The position numbers were made by a program, and so were the translations under genes. From NCBI GenBank assembly GCA_016841875.1, contig JAENYG010000003.1, positions 103,121-166,050 on the forward strand: a stretch of DNA of 62,930 nt, written 5' to 3'. Below the pieces are notes generated by a model. That model was given only the letters and a program-made list of their open reading frames with translations. It did no database searches and was not told the DNA's origin. Numbering within the stretch: the first letter of the stretch is position 1; each line of letters opens with the position of its first letter. This document shows, piece by piece, positions 34,708 through 44,221 of the stretch. The stretch is from Syntrophomonas sp. Lineage in GTDB: Bacteria > Bacillota > Syntrophomonadia > Syntrophomonadales > Syntrophomonadaceae.

Positions 34708-35721
34708 ATGCCCCTGAAAATAATTCGGAATGATATAAGCAAAATGCCGGTTGATGCCATTGTTAACGCGGCGAACACCGCATTAAAAATGGGCGGTGGA
34801 GTATGCGGAGCGATCTTCGCTGCTGCCGGAGCTGATAAACTGCAAAAAGACTGCGACCAGATAGGGAAGTGTGCTGTTGGTGAGGCAGTCATCACAAATG
34901 CTTACAACCTGCCCTCCAGGTATGTGATCCATGCAGTTGGTCCTATATGGCACGGTGGCAGTCATGAGGAGGCACACCTGTTATATAACTGCTATGCCAA
35001 CTCCCTGATTCTTGCCTGGCAGCATGAGTGCCAATCTATCGCTTTTCCCTTGATCTCGTCGGGAATTTATGGGTATCCAAAGGATCAGGCTTTACAGATT
35101 GCCATTTCTGCTATCGGTGAATTCCTTCTAAACTACGAAATGATGGTTTACCTGGTTGTCTATGATAAGAAGACCTTTGTTGTCAGTGAAAAACTCTTTT
35201 CTGCTATTGAAAAGTATATTGATGACAACTATGTTGAAGAACACCGTCTCAGTGAACGCCGCCGAGGCATAGAGCCTTACGAAATTCCGCAGCTTGAAGA
35301 AATGCCCGAACCTTTTGATATTTGTGCCTCTATGCCTGCAGTAGAGGTAAAACCAAGTCTTGAGGATCTCGTCAATCAACTGGATGAATCTTTTTCGCAA
35401 ATGCTCCTGCGGCTTATTGATGAAAAAGGTATGACCGATGTAGAAACTTACAAGCGGGCCAATATCGACCGCAAGCTGTTTTCAAAAATTCGCAGCACTA
35501 AAGGGTACAATCCCAGCAAGGTCACAGCCATAGCTTTTGCCATTGCCCTCGAACTGAATTTGTACGAAACCTGTGATTTGCTTGGTAAAGCCGGATACAC
35601 TCTATCTCATAGCAATAAATTTGATGTAATTATTAAATATTTCATTGAAGAAGGCAATTACAACATCTATGAGATAAACGAGGCCTTGTTCGCTTTTGAC
35701 CAGGTTCTGCTCGGGGCATGA
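34708..35721 (+). CDS. Macro domain protein with C-terminal helix-turn-helix-like extension
   Basis: 337 residues. Start ATG 34708 lies 9 bases after AAAGGAG; ATG 34699 is inside the site. Residues 1-170 are a macro domain: DAIVNAANTALKMGGGVCGAIFAAAG, AVITNAYNLPSRYVIHAVGP and FPLISSGIYGYPKDQAL, the ADP-ribose-binding loops of O-acetyl-ADP-ribose and protein-ADP-ribose hydrolases. After an acidic linker (about 185-225) comes a helical domain (about 230-335): TYKRANIDRKLFSKIRSTKGYNPSKVTAIAFAIALEL, resembling an Xre-like fold. The next gene, 76 bases on, encodes a von Willebrand A protein; the pair recurs in Bacillota. Predicted removal or sensing of ADP-ribose; target unknown. Confidence 0.88.
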   Translation: MPLKIIRNDISKMPVDAIVNAANTALKMGGGVCGAIFAAAGADKLQKDCDQIGKCAVGEAVITNAYNLPSRYVIHAVGPIWHGGSHEEAHLLYNCYANSLILAWQHECQSIAFPLISSGIYGYPKDQALQIAISAIGEFLLNYEMMVYLVVYDKKTFVVSEKLFSAIEKYIDDNYVEEHRLSERRRGIEPYEIPQLEEMPEPFDICASMPAVEVKPSLEDLVNQLDESFSQMLLRLIDEKGMTDVETYKRANIDRKLFSKIRSTKGYNPSKVTAIAFAIALELNLYETCDLLGKAGYTLSHSNKFDVIIKYFIEEGNYNIYEINEALFAFDQVLLGA

Positions 35722-35797
35722 TTGTCGCTTCGCAAGCGACCAGTCAGCCTCCTGAAATTGTTATCCTGTAATCATAAAAAAAACGGAGGATGACAAA

Positions 35798-36475
35798 ATG
35801 AAAACAAACATAAGCGAACTGGTATTTATCTTGGATAAGAGCGGTTCTATGTCAGGACTGGAGAGCGACACCATCGGCGGCTATAATGCAATGCTAAAGA
35901 AACAGCAGGAAGAGCCTGGTGAAGCCATTGTCACCACGGTACTTTTCGATGACAACTACGAGCTTCTGCATGATAGAATCAACATCAAGGGTATCTGCCC
36001 GATCACAGAAAAAGAATATTTTGTCGGCGGTTGTACTGCACTGTTGGATGCCATTGGAAAGACCATTCATAAGATTGGAAATGTACAGCGGCACACCGGC
36101 GAAAAGCAACGGGCAGATAAGGTAATGTTCGTGATCACAACCGATGGCATGGAAAACGCCAGCCGAGAGTACACTCCTGAAAAGATCAAGGAAATGGTTG
36201 AACGGCAAAAAGAAAAATACGGATGGGAATTCATATTCCTGGGAGCCAATATTGACGCCATTTCTACCGCGGCCAGATTTGGCATCAGTGCCGACCGAGC
36301 TGCCAACTATCATGCTGATAGTGCGGGCACGAGATTGAATTACGAGGCAGTCAGCCATGCAGTCAGCGAGCTTCGTGCCAGCAGACCAATAACAGATAGC
36401 TGGAAAGATGAGATTGATGAAGACTTTGCACGCCGGAATAAAAAGGGCAAAAGACCAGACCCCCATCCGCAATAA
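35798..36475 (+). CDS. von Willebrand factor A domain protein
   Basis: 225 residues. ATG follows CGGAGGATG. The whole protein is a cytosolic VWA domain with the metal-ion site DKSGSMSG near 13-20, GGCTALLDAIGKTI near 77 (Thr of the site), and VITTDGMENAS near 111. This subclass (TerY-like) typically interacts with other proteins through Mg2+. A basic tail (RRNKKGKRPDPHP) ends it. It is co-directional with the macro-domain gene, so the two probably act together, for example in ADP-ribose-linked stress response (inference from neighbourhood). Confidence 0.88.
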   Translation: MKTNISELVFILDKSGSMSGLESDTIGGYNAMLKKQQEEPGEAIVTTVLFDDNYELLHDRINIKGICPITEKEYFVGGCTALLDAIGKTIHKIGNVQRHTGEKQRADKVMFVITTDGMENASREYTPEKIKEMVERQKEKYGWEFIFLGANIDAISTAARFGISADRAANYHADSAGTRLNYEAVSHAVSELRASRPITDSWKDEIDEDFARRNKKGKRPDPHPQ

Positions 36476-36632
36476 ACCAAGTGAAGGCGGGGATATTCAG
36501 CCGCAGCCTTAGACCTTTTCTAGCCGGCTTCACCTGGGTATCCCCCGGCATCAAATCACGCAGGAACATAGCGGTCTGGTTAATCAGGAGACTCACAACC
36601 TTTAATGGTGTGAATCAAGAAGACCGAAATGT

Positions 36633-36941
36633 TTAGTGCTGATCCATCTTTTCCTGCACAGATTTTAGTTTCTGTTCTATAGATGCAGATTTGTCCCGCC
36701 GATCATCGATCCGAATAGTTGTTGATACCCGCATAGCCCCATTGTCAAAAGGTACCTCATGCATTTTTCTAACCGCGGCCAAGATGATATCTAAATCACC
36801 TTCTAAAACTGAACCCATAGGGGTCAATACCAGTTTTATGCTCTTTTCATATTCCAGAACTTTGTGGCAGTCGGCAACATACTGGCTGACACTGGTACTG
36901 CCGGTTCCTATGGGTATGATTGCCACTTCAACAATAGCCAT
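36633..36941 (-). CDS. MTH1187-family thiamine-binding protein (UPF0045)
   Basis: 102 residues. MAIVEVAIIPIGTGSTSVSQYVADCHKVL and LTPMGSVLEGDLDIILAAVRKMHEVPF match the ferredoxin-like MTH1187/YkoF-type family, members of which bind thiamine or pyrimidine precursors as homotetramers. The conserved PMGS loop is intact. AGAGAGGTGAG precedes the ATG. No transporter or thiamine-biosynthesis gene is adjacent, and no TPP riboswitch was seen upstream. Ligand assignment is family knowledge. Confidence 0.85.
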   Translation of the reverse strand: MAIVEVAIIPIGTGSTSVSQYVADCHKVLEYEKSIKLVLTPMGSVLEGDLDIILAAVRKMHEVPFDNGAMRVSTTIRIDDRRDKSASIEQKLKSVQEKMDQH

Positions 36942-37014
36942 AAAAGCTCACCTCTCTTAAAATACTACGTAAAAATATTATCACAAAATCGTTATAACTA
37001 AATCCAACGTAATA

Positions 37015-37683
37015 TTACAAGAATATTTTAGCAGCTGAGTTAATAAGCATGTGCAGGATTACTGCTAATATAAAATATCTTATCCTTTGCGTGGTTACAG
37101 CTTTAAAATTTATCAAACTAAGACCCAGGTGTAATGCAACAGCCACCAGTCTAGTTAGGAAAGGGATTATTAACATAGGAATTAGGCCTGTGAAGGGGAT
37201 AGGCATTATCGCAAGATTGACCCCATATACAACAGCTTCAGTTGCTCCGAAGGCAACCCCGAAAATTACCACTTCCTTATAATCCCTCTCTAAGTAGTTC
37301 TTTATCGGTAGGTATTTGAATAGTTCTTCCAGAAATGCTACGAGCAACAATTTAAATGGAATAAATAAAGAAACATTGGTGATTATAACTTGAAAAGGCT
37401 GAAAAGGGATGAAGGCCATAAAAAATAATATCAGTCCTTCCAGGACGATGGCAGTGAGAAAAGCAATCGTACCAGTAATGACAATTTTATATGGTACTTT
37501 CCCAAACATTTTTTTAAGGATCAATATCATAAGGGGATAGATTAGAATTAGTATGAGGGACTGAGTGAATACCTGAGTGAATCCCGGATTAAGAGTCAAT
37601 ATCTCTGGTTTAATCATATAATGCGCCCCTTTAAATAATATGCCAATAATTTCCTTTAATTTATCAGATAATAGCTCTTTCAT
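37015..37683 (-). CDS. PrsW-like intramembrane protease
   Basis: 222 residues with about six membrane segments. The catalytic pattern of the PrsW group is visible: LEELFKYLPIK near 118-128 (EExxK), FGATEAVVYG near 143-152, and HLGLSLINFK near 190. PrsW proteins cut anti-sigma factors or other small membrane proteins within the bilayer during envelope stress. ATG 37683 is taken, with TTG 37686 as alternative; AAGGA lies 12 bases upstream. No anti-sigma gene is adjacent. Divergent from the MutS-like gene. Confidence 0.72.
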   Translation of the reverse strand: MKELLSDKLKEIIGILFKGAHYMIKPEILTLNPGFTQVFTQSLILILIYPLMILILKKMFGKVPYKIVITGTIAFLTAIVLEGLILFFMAFIPFQPFQVIITNVSLFIPFKLLLVAFLEELFKYLPIKNYLERDYKEVVIFGVAFGATEAVVYGVNLAIMPIPFTGLIPMLIIPFLTRLVAVALHLGLSLINFKAVTTQRIRYFILAVILHMLINSAAKIFL

Positions 37684-37824
37684 CAAGCTGTTCTGATCCT
37701 TGTTCTGGCTAATGAGGTTTAAATGTACCAGGTCGGGGTTGATTTTTGGCAGGCAAAATGCTGATCAAATGTATGTTATAATTCACCTTAGAAATTGTCC
37801 AATTGAAAACAAGGATGTATATAT

Positions 37825-39627
37825 ATGAACGACTCAGGGGCCAGATATCTAGAACGCTGCGAACACTTTTTGGCCAGGAAAATGCGGCTGGAAAAATCAT
37901 CAAATGTAATAAGCAACTTGCGCTTGGCAACTGTTCTCAGTGGAATTCTTTTGACGGTGCTGACTTATTATTATGCGTCAAAACCATTATCATATGTTCT
38001 GTTCTGTGTTTCACTGATATTTTTCATTTTCCTGGTGGTACGTCACGATAGAATAACTAAAGAAATTAGTATTTATAATAGTTTGGCAGAGATAAATAAG
38101 GCATGTCAGCAAAGAATTGCAGGCGATTGGACTCATTTTGCAGATGATGGCCAAGAATTTATGGATTCCAAACATCCATATTTAAATGATTTAGATATTT
38201 TTGGTCATGGTTCACTGTTTCATTGGATCAACACCGCCAACTCCTACCATGGGAGAGAATTCTTAAAGGATATGCTTGCCAACCCTCTGAAAGATGTTGA
38301 CAGTATTAAAAGAAGACAAAAAGCTGTTAAAGAATTGGCAGCCAAATTAGATTTTGGTCAATATCTGCAGTGCAGGGGAATGGCCGGCAAGGATATCTCC
38401 AATAATCCTGAGAATTTAATAATATATGCAGAAAGCAATAGCAGCTTGTTTCCTTCAAATTCGCTGAATTACCTGTTATATATACTGCCGGGGATAACTA
38501 TAGTTTCCTTTGGTCTGTACCAATTCTTTGGATATTCATTATATATACCCCTTGGCAGCTTAATCCTTCAGATAATTATAAATATCGCAGGCGCCTTAAA
38601 GGTAACCCATATTATAGCCAGCCTCTATTCCCATAAAAACAAGATCGAAGTGTACCAGAAAATGCTGGAAGTCATAGAGAAAGAAGAATTTGATGATGAA
38701 TATTTATCAGACTTACAAGCGGTTTTGTTTCATAATACTAAAGCCGCCTCCCAGCAAATAAAAATTCTGGACAACATGGTGGGAGCACTATCTTTCCGGA
38801 CCAATCCCTTCATTCATGTCATTATCAATAACATCTTTTTTTGGGACTTTCACTGGGTCCTGGCCCTGGAGAGATGGAAGGAAACATCCGGACGTTCCTT
38901 TAGAAGCTGGATTCACACCTTAGGGACATTCGAAGCTCTATGCAGCCTGGCTTTAGTTGCTCAGCTTAACCCGCAGTGGAGCTATCCCACTTTCGATCTG
39001 AATGGATTGTTGATAAAAACAACGGATATGGGCCATCCCCTCATTAATGATAAAGCCAGAGTTGTAAATGATTTCGAAATCAATAATCAGATATGCATTG
39101 TCACCGGCTCAAATATGTCAGGGAAAACCACCCTTTTGCGTACTATTGGTATAAACCTGGTGTTAGCCTATGCCGGTGCTGCTGTTTGTGCCAGGGATTT
39201 TAAGTGTTCAATCCTGGATATCTATACTTCAATGAGGGTAACCGATGACCTTAACGCCGGAATATCAACGTTTTACGCAGAACTATTACGTATTAAAATG
39301 ATAATTGAGTACAGCCAAGCAAAGCAGCCCATGCTGTTTTTGATTGATGAAGTTTTTAGAGGAACTAACTCCCGGGATAGAGTAGTCGGAGCCAGGAATG
39401 TGCTGATGAATTTGAATAAGAGCTGGATATTAGGACTAATATCTACCCATGATTTTGAGCTCTGTGATTTTGAAAACGATAATAGCGGCAGAATTATCAA
39501 TATGCATTTTACTGAAACCTATTCCGAAGGAGAGATTAGCTTTGACTACCAATTAAAGCCGGGAAGGTGTCAAACTGCCAACGCCAGGTATCTAATGAAG
39601 ATGGTTGGTATAGATATCATAGATTAG
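37825..39627 (+). CDS. Membrane-anchored MutS-like ATPase
   Basis: 600 residues. The C-terminal third is a MutS domain V ABC-type ATPase: Walker A TGSNMSGKTTLLRTIG near 425-440, Walker B LFLIDEVFRGTNSRDR near 510 and ISTHDFELCDF. The N-terminal part lacks the mismatch-recognition domain and has two hydrophobic pairs (about 30-72 and 210-258), so the protein is probably membrane-bound. Between them a MutS core-like helical region is present (HWINTANSYHGREFLKDMLANP). This family is widespread in Bacillota and Bacteroidetes, but its substrate is unknown, and classical mismatch repair is unlikely. Start ATG follows AAGGATG. Confidence 0.85.
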   Translation: MNDSGARYLERCEHFLARKMRLEKSSNVISNLRLATVLSGILLTVLTYYYASKPLSYVLFCVSLIFFIFLVVRHDRITKEISIYNSLAEINKACQQRIAGDWTHFADDGQEFMDSKHPYLNDLDIFGHGSLFHWINTANSYHGREFLKDMLANPLKDVDSIKRRQKAVKELAAKLDFGQYLQCRGMAGKDISNNPENLIIYAESNSSLFPSNSLNYLLYILPGITIVSFGLYQFFGYSLYIPLGSLILQIIINIAGALKVTHIIASLYSHKNKIEVYQKMLEVIEKEEFDDEYLSDLQAVLFHNTKAASQQIKILDNMVGALSFRTNPFIHVIINNIFFWDFHWVLALERWKETSGRSFRSWIHTLGTFEALCSLALVAQLNPQWSYPTFDLNGLLIKTTDMGHPLINDKARVVNDFEINNQICIVTGSNMSGKTTLLRTIGINLVLAYAGAAVCARDFKCSILDIYTSMRVTDDLNAGISTFYAELLRIKMIIEYSQAKQPMLFLIDEVFRGTNSRDRVVGARNVLMNLNKSWILGLISTHDFELCDFENDNSGRIINMHFTETYSEGEISFDYQLKPGRCQTANARYLMKMVGIDIID

Positions 39628-39680
39628 TACGGGGTCAAATTACCGATAAGAGCCCGATAATTATATGGATAAAGAAACTC

Positions 39681-39989
39681 TTATTTAAATAGTTGTGAAT
39701 ATTTCGATGCCCCATTGGCTATATGATATACATAGACAACTTCGCCAATTAATCTATATAGGCATACATATTGGCCGCACACCAGCATTCTGTAGTCAGC
39801 ATCTCTAAGCTCCGCATCAGGTGCATATGGACAGGATAAAGGAAAATCCTCAAGCCGAGAAAGTGCATCCAGTATTTTATCAGTTATTTTCCTTGCGGAA
39901 GCAGATCCCACCACATGAAAATGATAGCTAGCAATCTCATCCAGCTCTTGCCAGGCAGGTAATAAGATTTTCAGCCTGAATTTATTCAT
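39681..39989 (-). CDS. ParE/RelE-family toxin
   Basis: 102 residues with the ParE/RelE fold pattern: FRLKILLPAWQELDEIASYHF, KITDKILDALSRLEDFPLSCP, YRMLVCGQYVCLYRLIGEVVYVYHI. Such toxins poison gyrase or cut mRNA on the ribosome. The start lies 8 bases inside the antitoxin gene, so translation is coupled. With the upstream antitoxin it forms a complete type II toxin-antitoxin locus. ParE is favoured over RelE by length and the PAWQELDEI opening, but activity is not certain. Confidence 0.88.
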   Translation of the reverse strand: MNKFRLKILLPAWQELDEIASYHFHVVGSASARKITDKILDALSRLEDFPLSCPYAPDAELRDADYRMLVCGQYVCLYRLIGEVVYVYHIANGASKYSQLFK

Positions 39990-40245
39990 TATACTTTTTC
40001 TCCAGGCGTTTCCTAGCTTCTTCTATAGTAATAGTAGTATCTCCCGATAATCTGGACTGTTCCGCTATGGCTATCTTTGAGCGCAGTTTCAATAACTGCT
40101 CTCTTTTCTCAAATGCTTCAATGCTCATTACAACAAGATCACCCTCGCCATTTTTTGTAATATATATAGGCTCTTCCACTTCATGGGCAAGGGCTGATAT
40201 AGTATTATAATCGTTTCTGAGTGTTGTTGAAGACTTAATAATCAT
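39982..40245 (-). CDS. Phd/YefM-family antitoxin
   Basis: 87 residues from ATG 40245, 7 bases after GAGGTGA; an in-frame ATG at 40263 lies upstream of that site. MIIKSSTTLRNDYNTISALAHEVEEPIYITKNGEGDLVVMSIEAFEK is the DNA-binding Phd fold, and the C-terminal helix (EEARKRLEKKYNE) should wrap the toxin. It normally neutralises the toxin and represses the operon. Gene order antitoxin-toxin is standard. The upstream 267-base spacer, with AT-rich palindromic stretches, should hold the autoregulated promoter. Confidence 0.9.
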   Translation of the reverse strand: MIIKSSTTLRNDYNTISALAHEVEEPIYITKNGEGDLVVMSIEAFEKREQLLKLRSKIAIAEQSRLSGDTTITIEEARKRLEKKYNE

Positions 40246-40512
40246 CAATAAATCACCTCGCATTAATTATTCTGATATTATTATATGTTAATTCTGCCAT
40301 ATAATAAATGTTTTCTATGTTTCCATTGATATAATCTTCATTCATTTCATTTTAATAAAATTAAGATATGGATTTATAACTAAATGTTTATGATTTAGAT
40401 ATGATGCTGACAATTCATTGCCTTATAATTAAATCATAGTTAGAATAACAGAAGTAAAATTTAAATACAGAGGATTATAAAATCACAGCTTAGGTCGCGA
40501 GGTAGGTATATT

Positions 40513-42456
40513 TTGAGCAAGAAATTATACATTACAGAAAAACCATCGGTAGCTGGCAGCTTTGCCAGCGTGTTAGGAATAGAAATATCCAAATCCGATA
40601 AAAACAGGGGATATGCGGAAAATGACATAGCCATCATCAGCTGGTGCTATGGTCACCTGGTGACTATGGCTTATCCGGATACATACGATCCTGCCTATAA
40701 GTCATGGCGGATAGAGCATCTGCCTATTATTCCCCAGGAATATAAATATGAGATTATTGATCATGCAGGTACAAGAAAACAGTATGAAGTGATAAGGAAA
40801 CTGATGCATCGTAATGACGTTGATATGATTTACTCCTGTACAGATAGCGGACGTGAAGGCGAGTATATATTCCGTCTGGTCTATCAGGAAAGCGGAACAA
40901 ATAAACCTGCCAAACGGGTATGGATATCTTCTCATACTGAAGATGCAGTGAGAAAAGGAATCGATGAATCCAAAGATATCTCTGAGTACGATTCCTTGTC
41001 CCGGGCGGCCTATTGCAGAGCTAAAGAGGATTGGCTCTTTGGTATGAATTTCAGCAGAATATACACCTGTCAATATGGCAAAGATTTAGCAGCTCGATTA
41101 AAAGAAAACAAGCGTTCAGTTATTGCCATTGGGCGCGTGATGACCTGTGTCCTGGGTCTGGTTGTGGAAAGAGAACTGGAAATCAGGAACTTTGTACCCC
41201 GGGTTCATTATGGGATCATAGCCAGCTTTATCTCTCAAGAAAGCAGCATTGCTTATAAGGGCAAATGGCAGCCTAAGAAAAAAAAGGGGCCAGCACCAGC
41301 TGATGAACCTGATAGCGAAGAAAAATATCTCAGCCAGGAAGATGCCCTGGCGATTATTGAAAAGTTGAAGGGGCATGAAGCCGCTATAAAAAAGGTGGAT
41401 ATCAAAGTCAAGAAAGAACCGCCCCCCCTGCTTTTCAATCTGGCTGAACTGCAATCGGAAGCCAACAAAAAATACAAACTTCCCGTTGATAAAACTTTGG
41501 AAATTGCTCAGAACCTTTATGAGAAAAAACTTATATCTTACCCCAGAACTGACAGTCGTGTGTTGTCCACAGATATTATTCAAGAGATACCCAAAATCCT
41601 TAATGGCTTATATAAAAATGCCGCTTTCAAGGACTCTGTTATTAGAATTAAAGATTTTGGCAAGCTGGCCATTGATAAATCCAGCAAAAGATTTGTGGAT
41701 GACAGTAAGGTGACTGACCACTATGCTATCATTCCCACCTATGTGGCGACTGATTTGTCCAGGTTGGATGCAGACACCCGAAATTTATACAGCCTGATTG
41801 TCAAAAGGTTTCTGGCTATTTTCTATCCGGCTGCAGAGTATAATACCGTAAAGATAGAGACGGAAATTACAGGTGAAATCTTTGTAAGCAATTCCAAAAC
41901 ATTAAAAGAGCCCGGTTGGAAAGAGGTCTATGAAGTCACCCCTGCTAAAAACGAGGAGGAAATGTCCACCTCGCCTATTCATTTGCTCGTCAAAAAAGAA
42001 AAGTGTGACACCACGGCCCTGGATTTGGAGCAAAAGGAAACGAAGCCACCTTCCCGATTTTCCGATGCTGCATTGATTCTGACTATGGAAAAAGCGGGGA
42101 AGTATATCGAGAACGAGGAACTGCGGGAGCAGATCAAGACATGCGGTATAGGTACTTCAGCCACGCGTTCGGGGATTATTAAGAAGCTTACGGATATTGG
42201 CTATATTAAAATTAATTCCAAGACCCGGATTGTTTCCCCCGAGCCTAAAGGAGAGGCGATTGTGGAACTGGTCCGCCTATCAGCCAGGGAACTGTTAAAT
42301 CCGATCCTGACTGCCAGTTGGGAAAAGGGCTTGTTCATGATTCAGAATAAAGAGATCACCGAAGAAGTATTTGAAGAAAAGCTGAACAGCTATATCACCC
42401 GAACCATTGAAAAGGTTAAGAAGAATAGAGGTGCGGCACTTCGGGTTAATAATTAG
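40513..42456 (+). CDS. topB: DNA topoisomerase III
   Basis: 647 residues. Type IA topoisomerase that relaxes and decatenates DNA by single-strand passage. Toprim features: KLYITEKPSVAGSFA at 4-18 and YSCTDSGREGEYIFRLVYQ near 110. The catalytic tyrosine lies in KLISYPRTDSRVLS near 342. GIGTSATRSGIIKKLTDIGYI is near 550. The C-terminal zinc-finger domain of many TopB enzymes is missing; it ends in a short basic tail. A Lys-rich insert (KKKKGPAPADEPDSEEKY) near 260 is unusual. TTG start after AGGTAGG. Zinc-less TopB variants are common on conjugative elements, but no conjugation genes are in the window. Confidence 0.93.
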   Translation: MSKKLYITEKPSVAGSFASVLGIEISKSDKNRGYAENDIAIISWCYGHLVTMAYPDTYDPAYKSWRIEHLPIIPQEYKYEIIDHAGTRKQYEVIRKLMHRNDVDMIYSCTDSGREGEYIFRLVYQESGTNKPAKRVWISSHTEDAVRKGIDESKDISEYDSLSRAAYCRAKEDWLFGMNFSRIYTCQYGKDLAARLKENKRSVIAIGRVMTCVLGLVVERELEIRNFVPRVHYGIIASFISQESSIAYKGKWQPKKKKGPAPADEPDSEEKYLSQEDALAIIEKLKGHEAAIKKVDIKVKKEPPPLLFNLAELQSEANKKYKLPVDKTLEIAQNLYEKKLISYPRTDSRVLSTDIIQEIPKILNGLYKNAAFKDSVIRIKDFGKLAIDKSSKRFVDDSKVTDHYAIIPTYVATDLSRLDADTRNLYSLIVKRFLAIFYPAAEYNTVKIETEITGEIFVSNSKTLKEPGWKEVYEVTPAKNEEEMSTSPIHLLVKKEKCDTTALDLEQKETKPPSRFSDAALILTMEKAGKYIENEELREQIKTCGIGTSATRSGIIKKLTDIGYIKINSKTRIVSPEPKGEAIVELVRLSARELLNPILTASWEKGLFMIQNKEITEEVFEEKLNSYITRTIEKVKKNRGAALRVNN

Positions 42457-42644
42457 GGAAGGACATTTTGACAGTAGCATTACTAGGTTGCAGGAATAAG
42501 CATAAATACGGACTAATGGAAATATTCGATTGACTCCAGATTCAAAATATTTAATACAAAACCCACCGAGATTGTAAATAACATAATTGTTTCTAAATTT
42601 TTCCTGTGTTACTGTAAGTAGAAAAGGTGGTGCGGAAAAGCTAA

Positions 42645-43241
42645 ATGGTTGAAAAGACAACGAGAGTGATTGGCATCATTACTATACCGCCCCTATTCGT
42701 TTTGCTAGTGGTTAGCTGGATATGGGTCTATGGTGGTGTAGAAGGATTTAGCTGGATCTGGTATCTTATAACTCTGGCACTGCTAGCCGTCGTTCCAATA
42801 CTGGCTTACCCACTGAGTTGGGTCTTGCCGAAGATACGTGCTCATGGACGGGAAGGGCAACGCAAACTGGCTTTCATTCTTTCACTGATCGGATATATAA
42901 CTGGCGTTGTAGTCGGGCAGGTGGGCGGTGCTCCCATGCTAATCCTATACCTATTCTGGGGTTATTTGCTTTCGGGTTCAACACTGGCGTTCATTAACCG
43001 GATTCTCCATTACAAGGCCAGCGGTCATGCCTGTGGCTTGGCCGGGCCGATTACCTTCCTGGCGGTCGTGAGCGGTGGCAGGTTATGGTATTTATTTCTG
43101 CTGCTGCCTTTTGTATTCTGGGCCCGGATAAAACAGGATCGACACACTATTGGCAACATGTTAGCCGGGACTCTGGCGGGATTATTACCCACTGCAATGG
43201 TGTTCTTTTTCTATATAAGCAACTATCACTATCACTTATAA
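42645..43241 (+). CDS. PAP2-like integral membrane protein
   Basis: 198 residues with five to six membrane segments. The PAP2 (phosphatidic acid phosphatase type 2) pattern is partial: YKASGHACGLAGP near 124-136 (SGH motif) and RIKQDRHTIGNMLAG near 166-180 (RxxxxHT), but the first KxxxxxRP motif reads KIRAHGREGQRKL and the last Asp is not obvious. Family members dephosphorylate lipid phosphates on the outer membrane face. Activity is plausible but not certain. The ribosome site is weak (GGAAAAG). Two bases separate it from a frame leading into the next exported-protein gene. Confidence 0.68.
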   Translation: MVEKTTRVIGIITIPPLFVLLVVSWIWVYGGVEGFSWIWYLITLALLAVVPILAYPLSWVLPKIRAHGREGQRKLAFILSLIGYITGVVVGQVGGAPMLILYLFWGYLLSGSTLAFINRILHYKASGHACGLAGPITFLAVVSGGRLWYLFLLLPFVFWARIKQDRHTIGNMLAGTLAGLLPTAMVFFFYISNYHYHL

Positions 43242-43341
43242 AATGTTAAGGCCAAGAGAAGGAGGTACTTTTTGTTGGCCTATTCTTATCGGCAGTGCCA
43301 TAGCAATCGATCTGGTACGTTTATTTATGGAGGTATTCCCA

Positions 43342-44181
43342 ATGAAAATGAAATCCTTAGTTGTTGTCAGTGCCGCTGTACTGATCTGTATCTTTGCTGC
43401 TGCAGCGTTGGCCAGTAATCCTATTAAGCTATTGGTAAATGGTCAAGAGATAGTGTCAGACGTACCGCCCCAAATTGTTGATAACCGAACCATGGTGCCG
43501 GTGCGATGGATTGCAGAGGCACTGGGGGCAGAGGTCGAGTGGGATGAGGAAAATCAAGTGGTCAATATAAATAAGCCCTATTTTGTTTCTAGTTTGCCGG
43601 AAGCTGAAGCCAAATTATATCCATTTGAAGAGATAAATGGAATGTATGATGGATTCATACTGGAAGTTCAAGGGAAACGCCAATATTTTGATTGGAAAAA
43701 CGTCAGCAATCCTACCTTTGCTCCTGAGCTTCTGTTTAATGACATTAACCAGGATGAGGAAAAAGACCTGATAATTATCTTAACTAACGGGACAGGCACC
43801 GGAGTTCATACCGAAGACATTCATGTATTAAACCCGGATACTTTTTCAGAGATAGATGTAGAAGATCCGGCTGATATTGTTAAACAGAACGTAAAAACGA
43901 AGATTGAACTTAATGGAGATCAGGCAGCCATCCAAATCATAATAGACGATGAAGAAACGATTATTTACAAAGATAAGGAAGATGCTGCTTTATGGTTCGA
44001 TTATGTAGGTTTCGGAAGCAGCTACCGTTATGAAGTGATTGATGATAAATTGATGATCAATATCCGTGCGCAAGTGTCTCCAGGGATGTTTGTCGGAGAA
44101 ATCCAAGCTGATTACGTTCTTAATGAAGGTAAGTATAAGGCAGAAACAATTAACTTTGAAGGTCAAGATAAGGGTAATTAA
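43342..44181 (+). CDS. Exported protein with copper-amine-oxidase N-terminal-like (stalk) domain
   Basis: 279 residues from ATG 43342, 8 bases after GGAGG; the frame is open 33 codons upstream but that part lacks a ribosome site at its start. A signal peptide (MKSLVVVSAAVLICIFAAAA) is cleaved near ALA-SN. Residues about 25-75 are the stalk domain: IKLLVNGQEIVSDVPPQIVDNRTMVPVRWIAEALGAEVEW. The remaining 200 residues are acidic beta-rich (FNDINQDEEKDLIIILTNGTGTGVHTEDIHVLN), resembling integrin-like/VCBS-type sequences. Role at the cell surface is probable; no enzyme motif is seen. Confidence 0.82.
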   Translation: MKMKSLVVVSAAVLICIFAAAALASNPIKLLVNGQEIVSDVPPQIVDNRTMVPVRWIAEALGAEVEWDEENQVVNINKPYFVSSLPEAEAKLYPFEEINGMYDGFILEVQGKRQYFDWKNVSNPTFAPELLFNDINQDEEKDLIIILTNGTGTGVHTEDIHVLNPDTFSEIDVEDPADIVKQNVKTKIELNGDQAAIQIIIDDEETIIYKDKEDAALWFDYVGFGSSYRYEVIDDKLMINIRAQVSPGMFVGEIQADYVLNEGKYKAETINFEGQDKGN

Positions 44182-44221
44182 ATGTGTAAAAATTCTAAGC
44201 ATTTACAAATTCTATGATTCC

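Noticed and set aside
36476-36632. Possible gene remnant on the minus strand (LLINQTAMFLRDLMPGD)
   Set aside because: Open frame continues into the VWA gene in antisense; no family recognised and no ribosome site, so it was not called.
43243-43341. 33-codon upstream extension of the stalk-domain protein
   Set aside because: It would place the signal peptide internally, and GGAGG supports ATG 43342.
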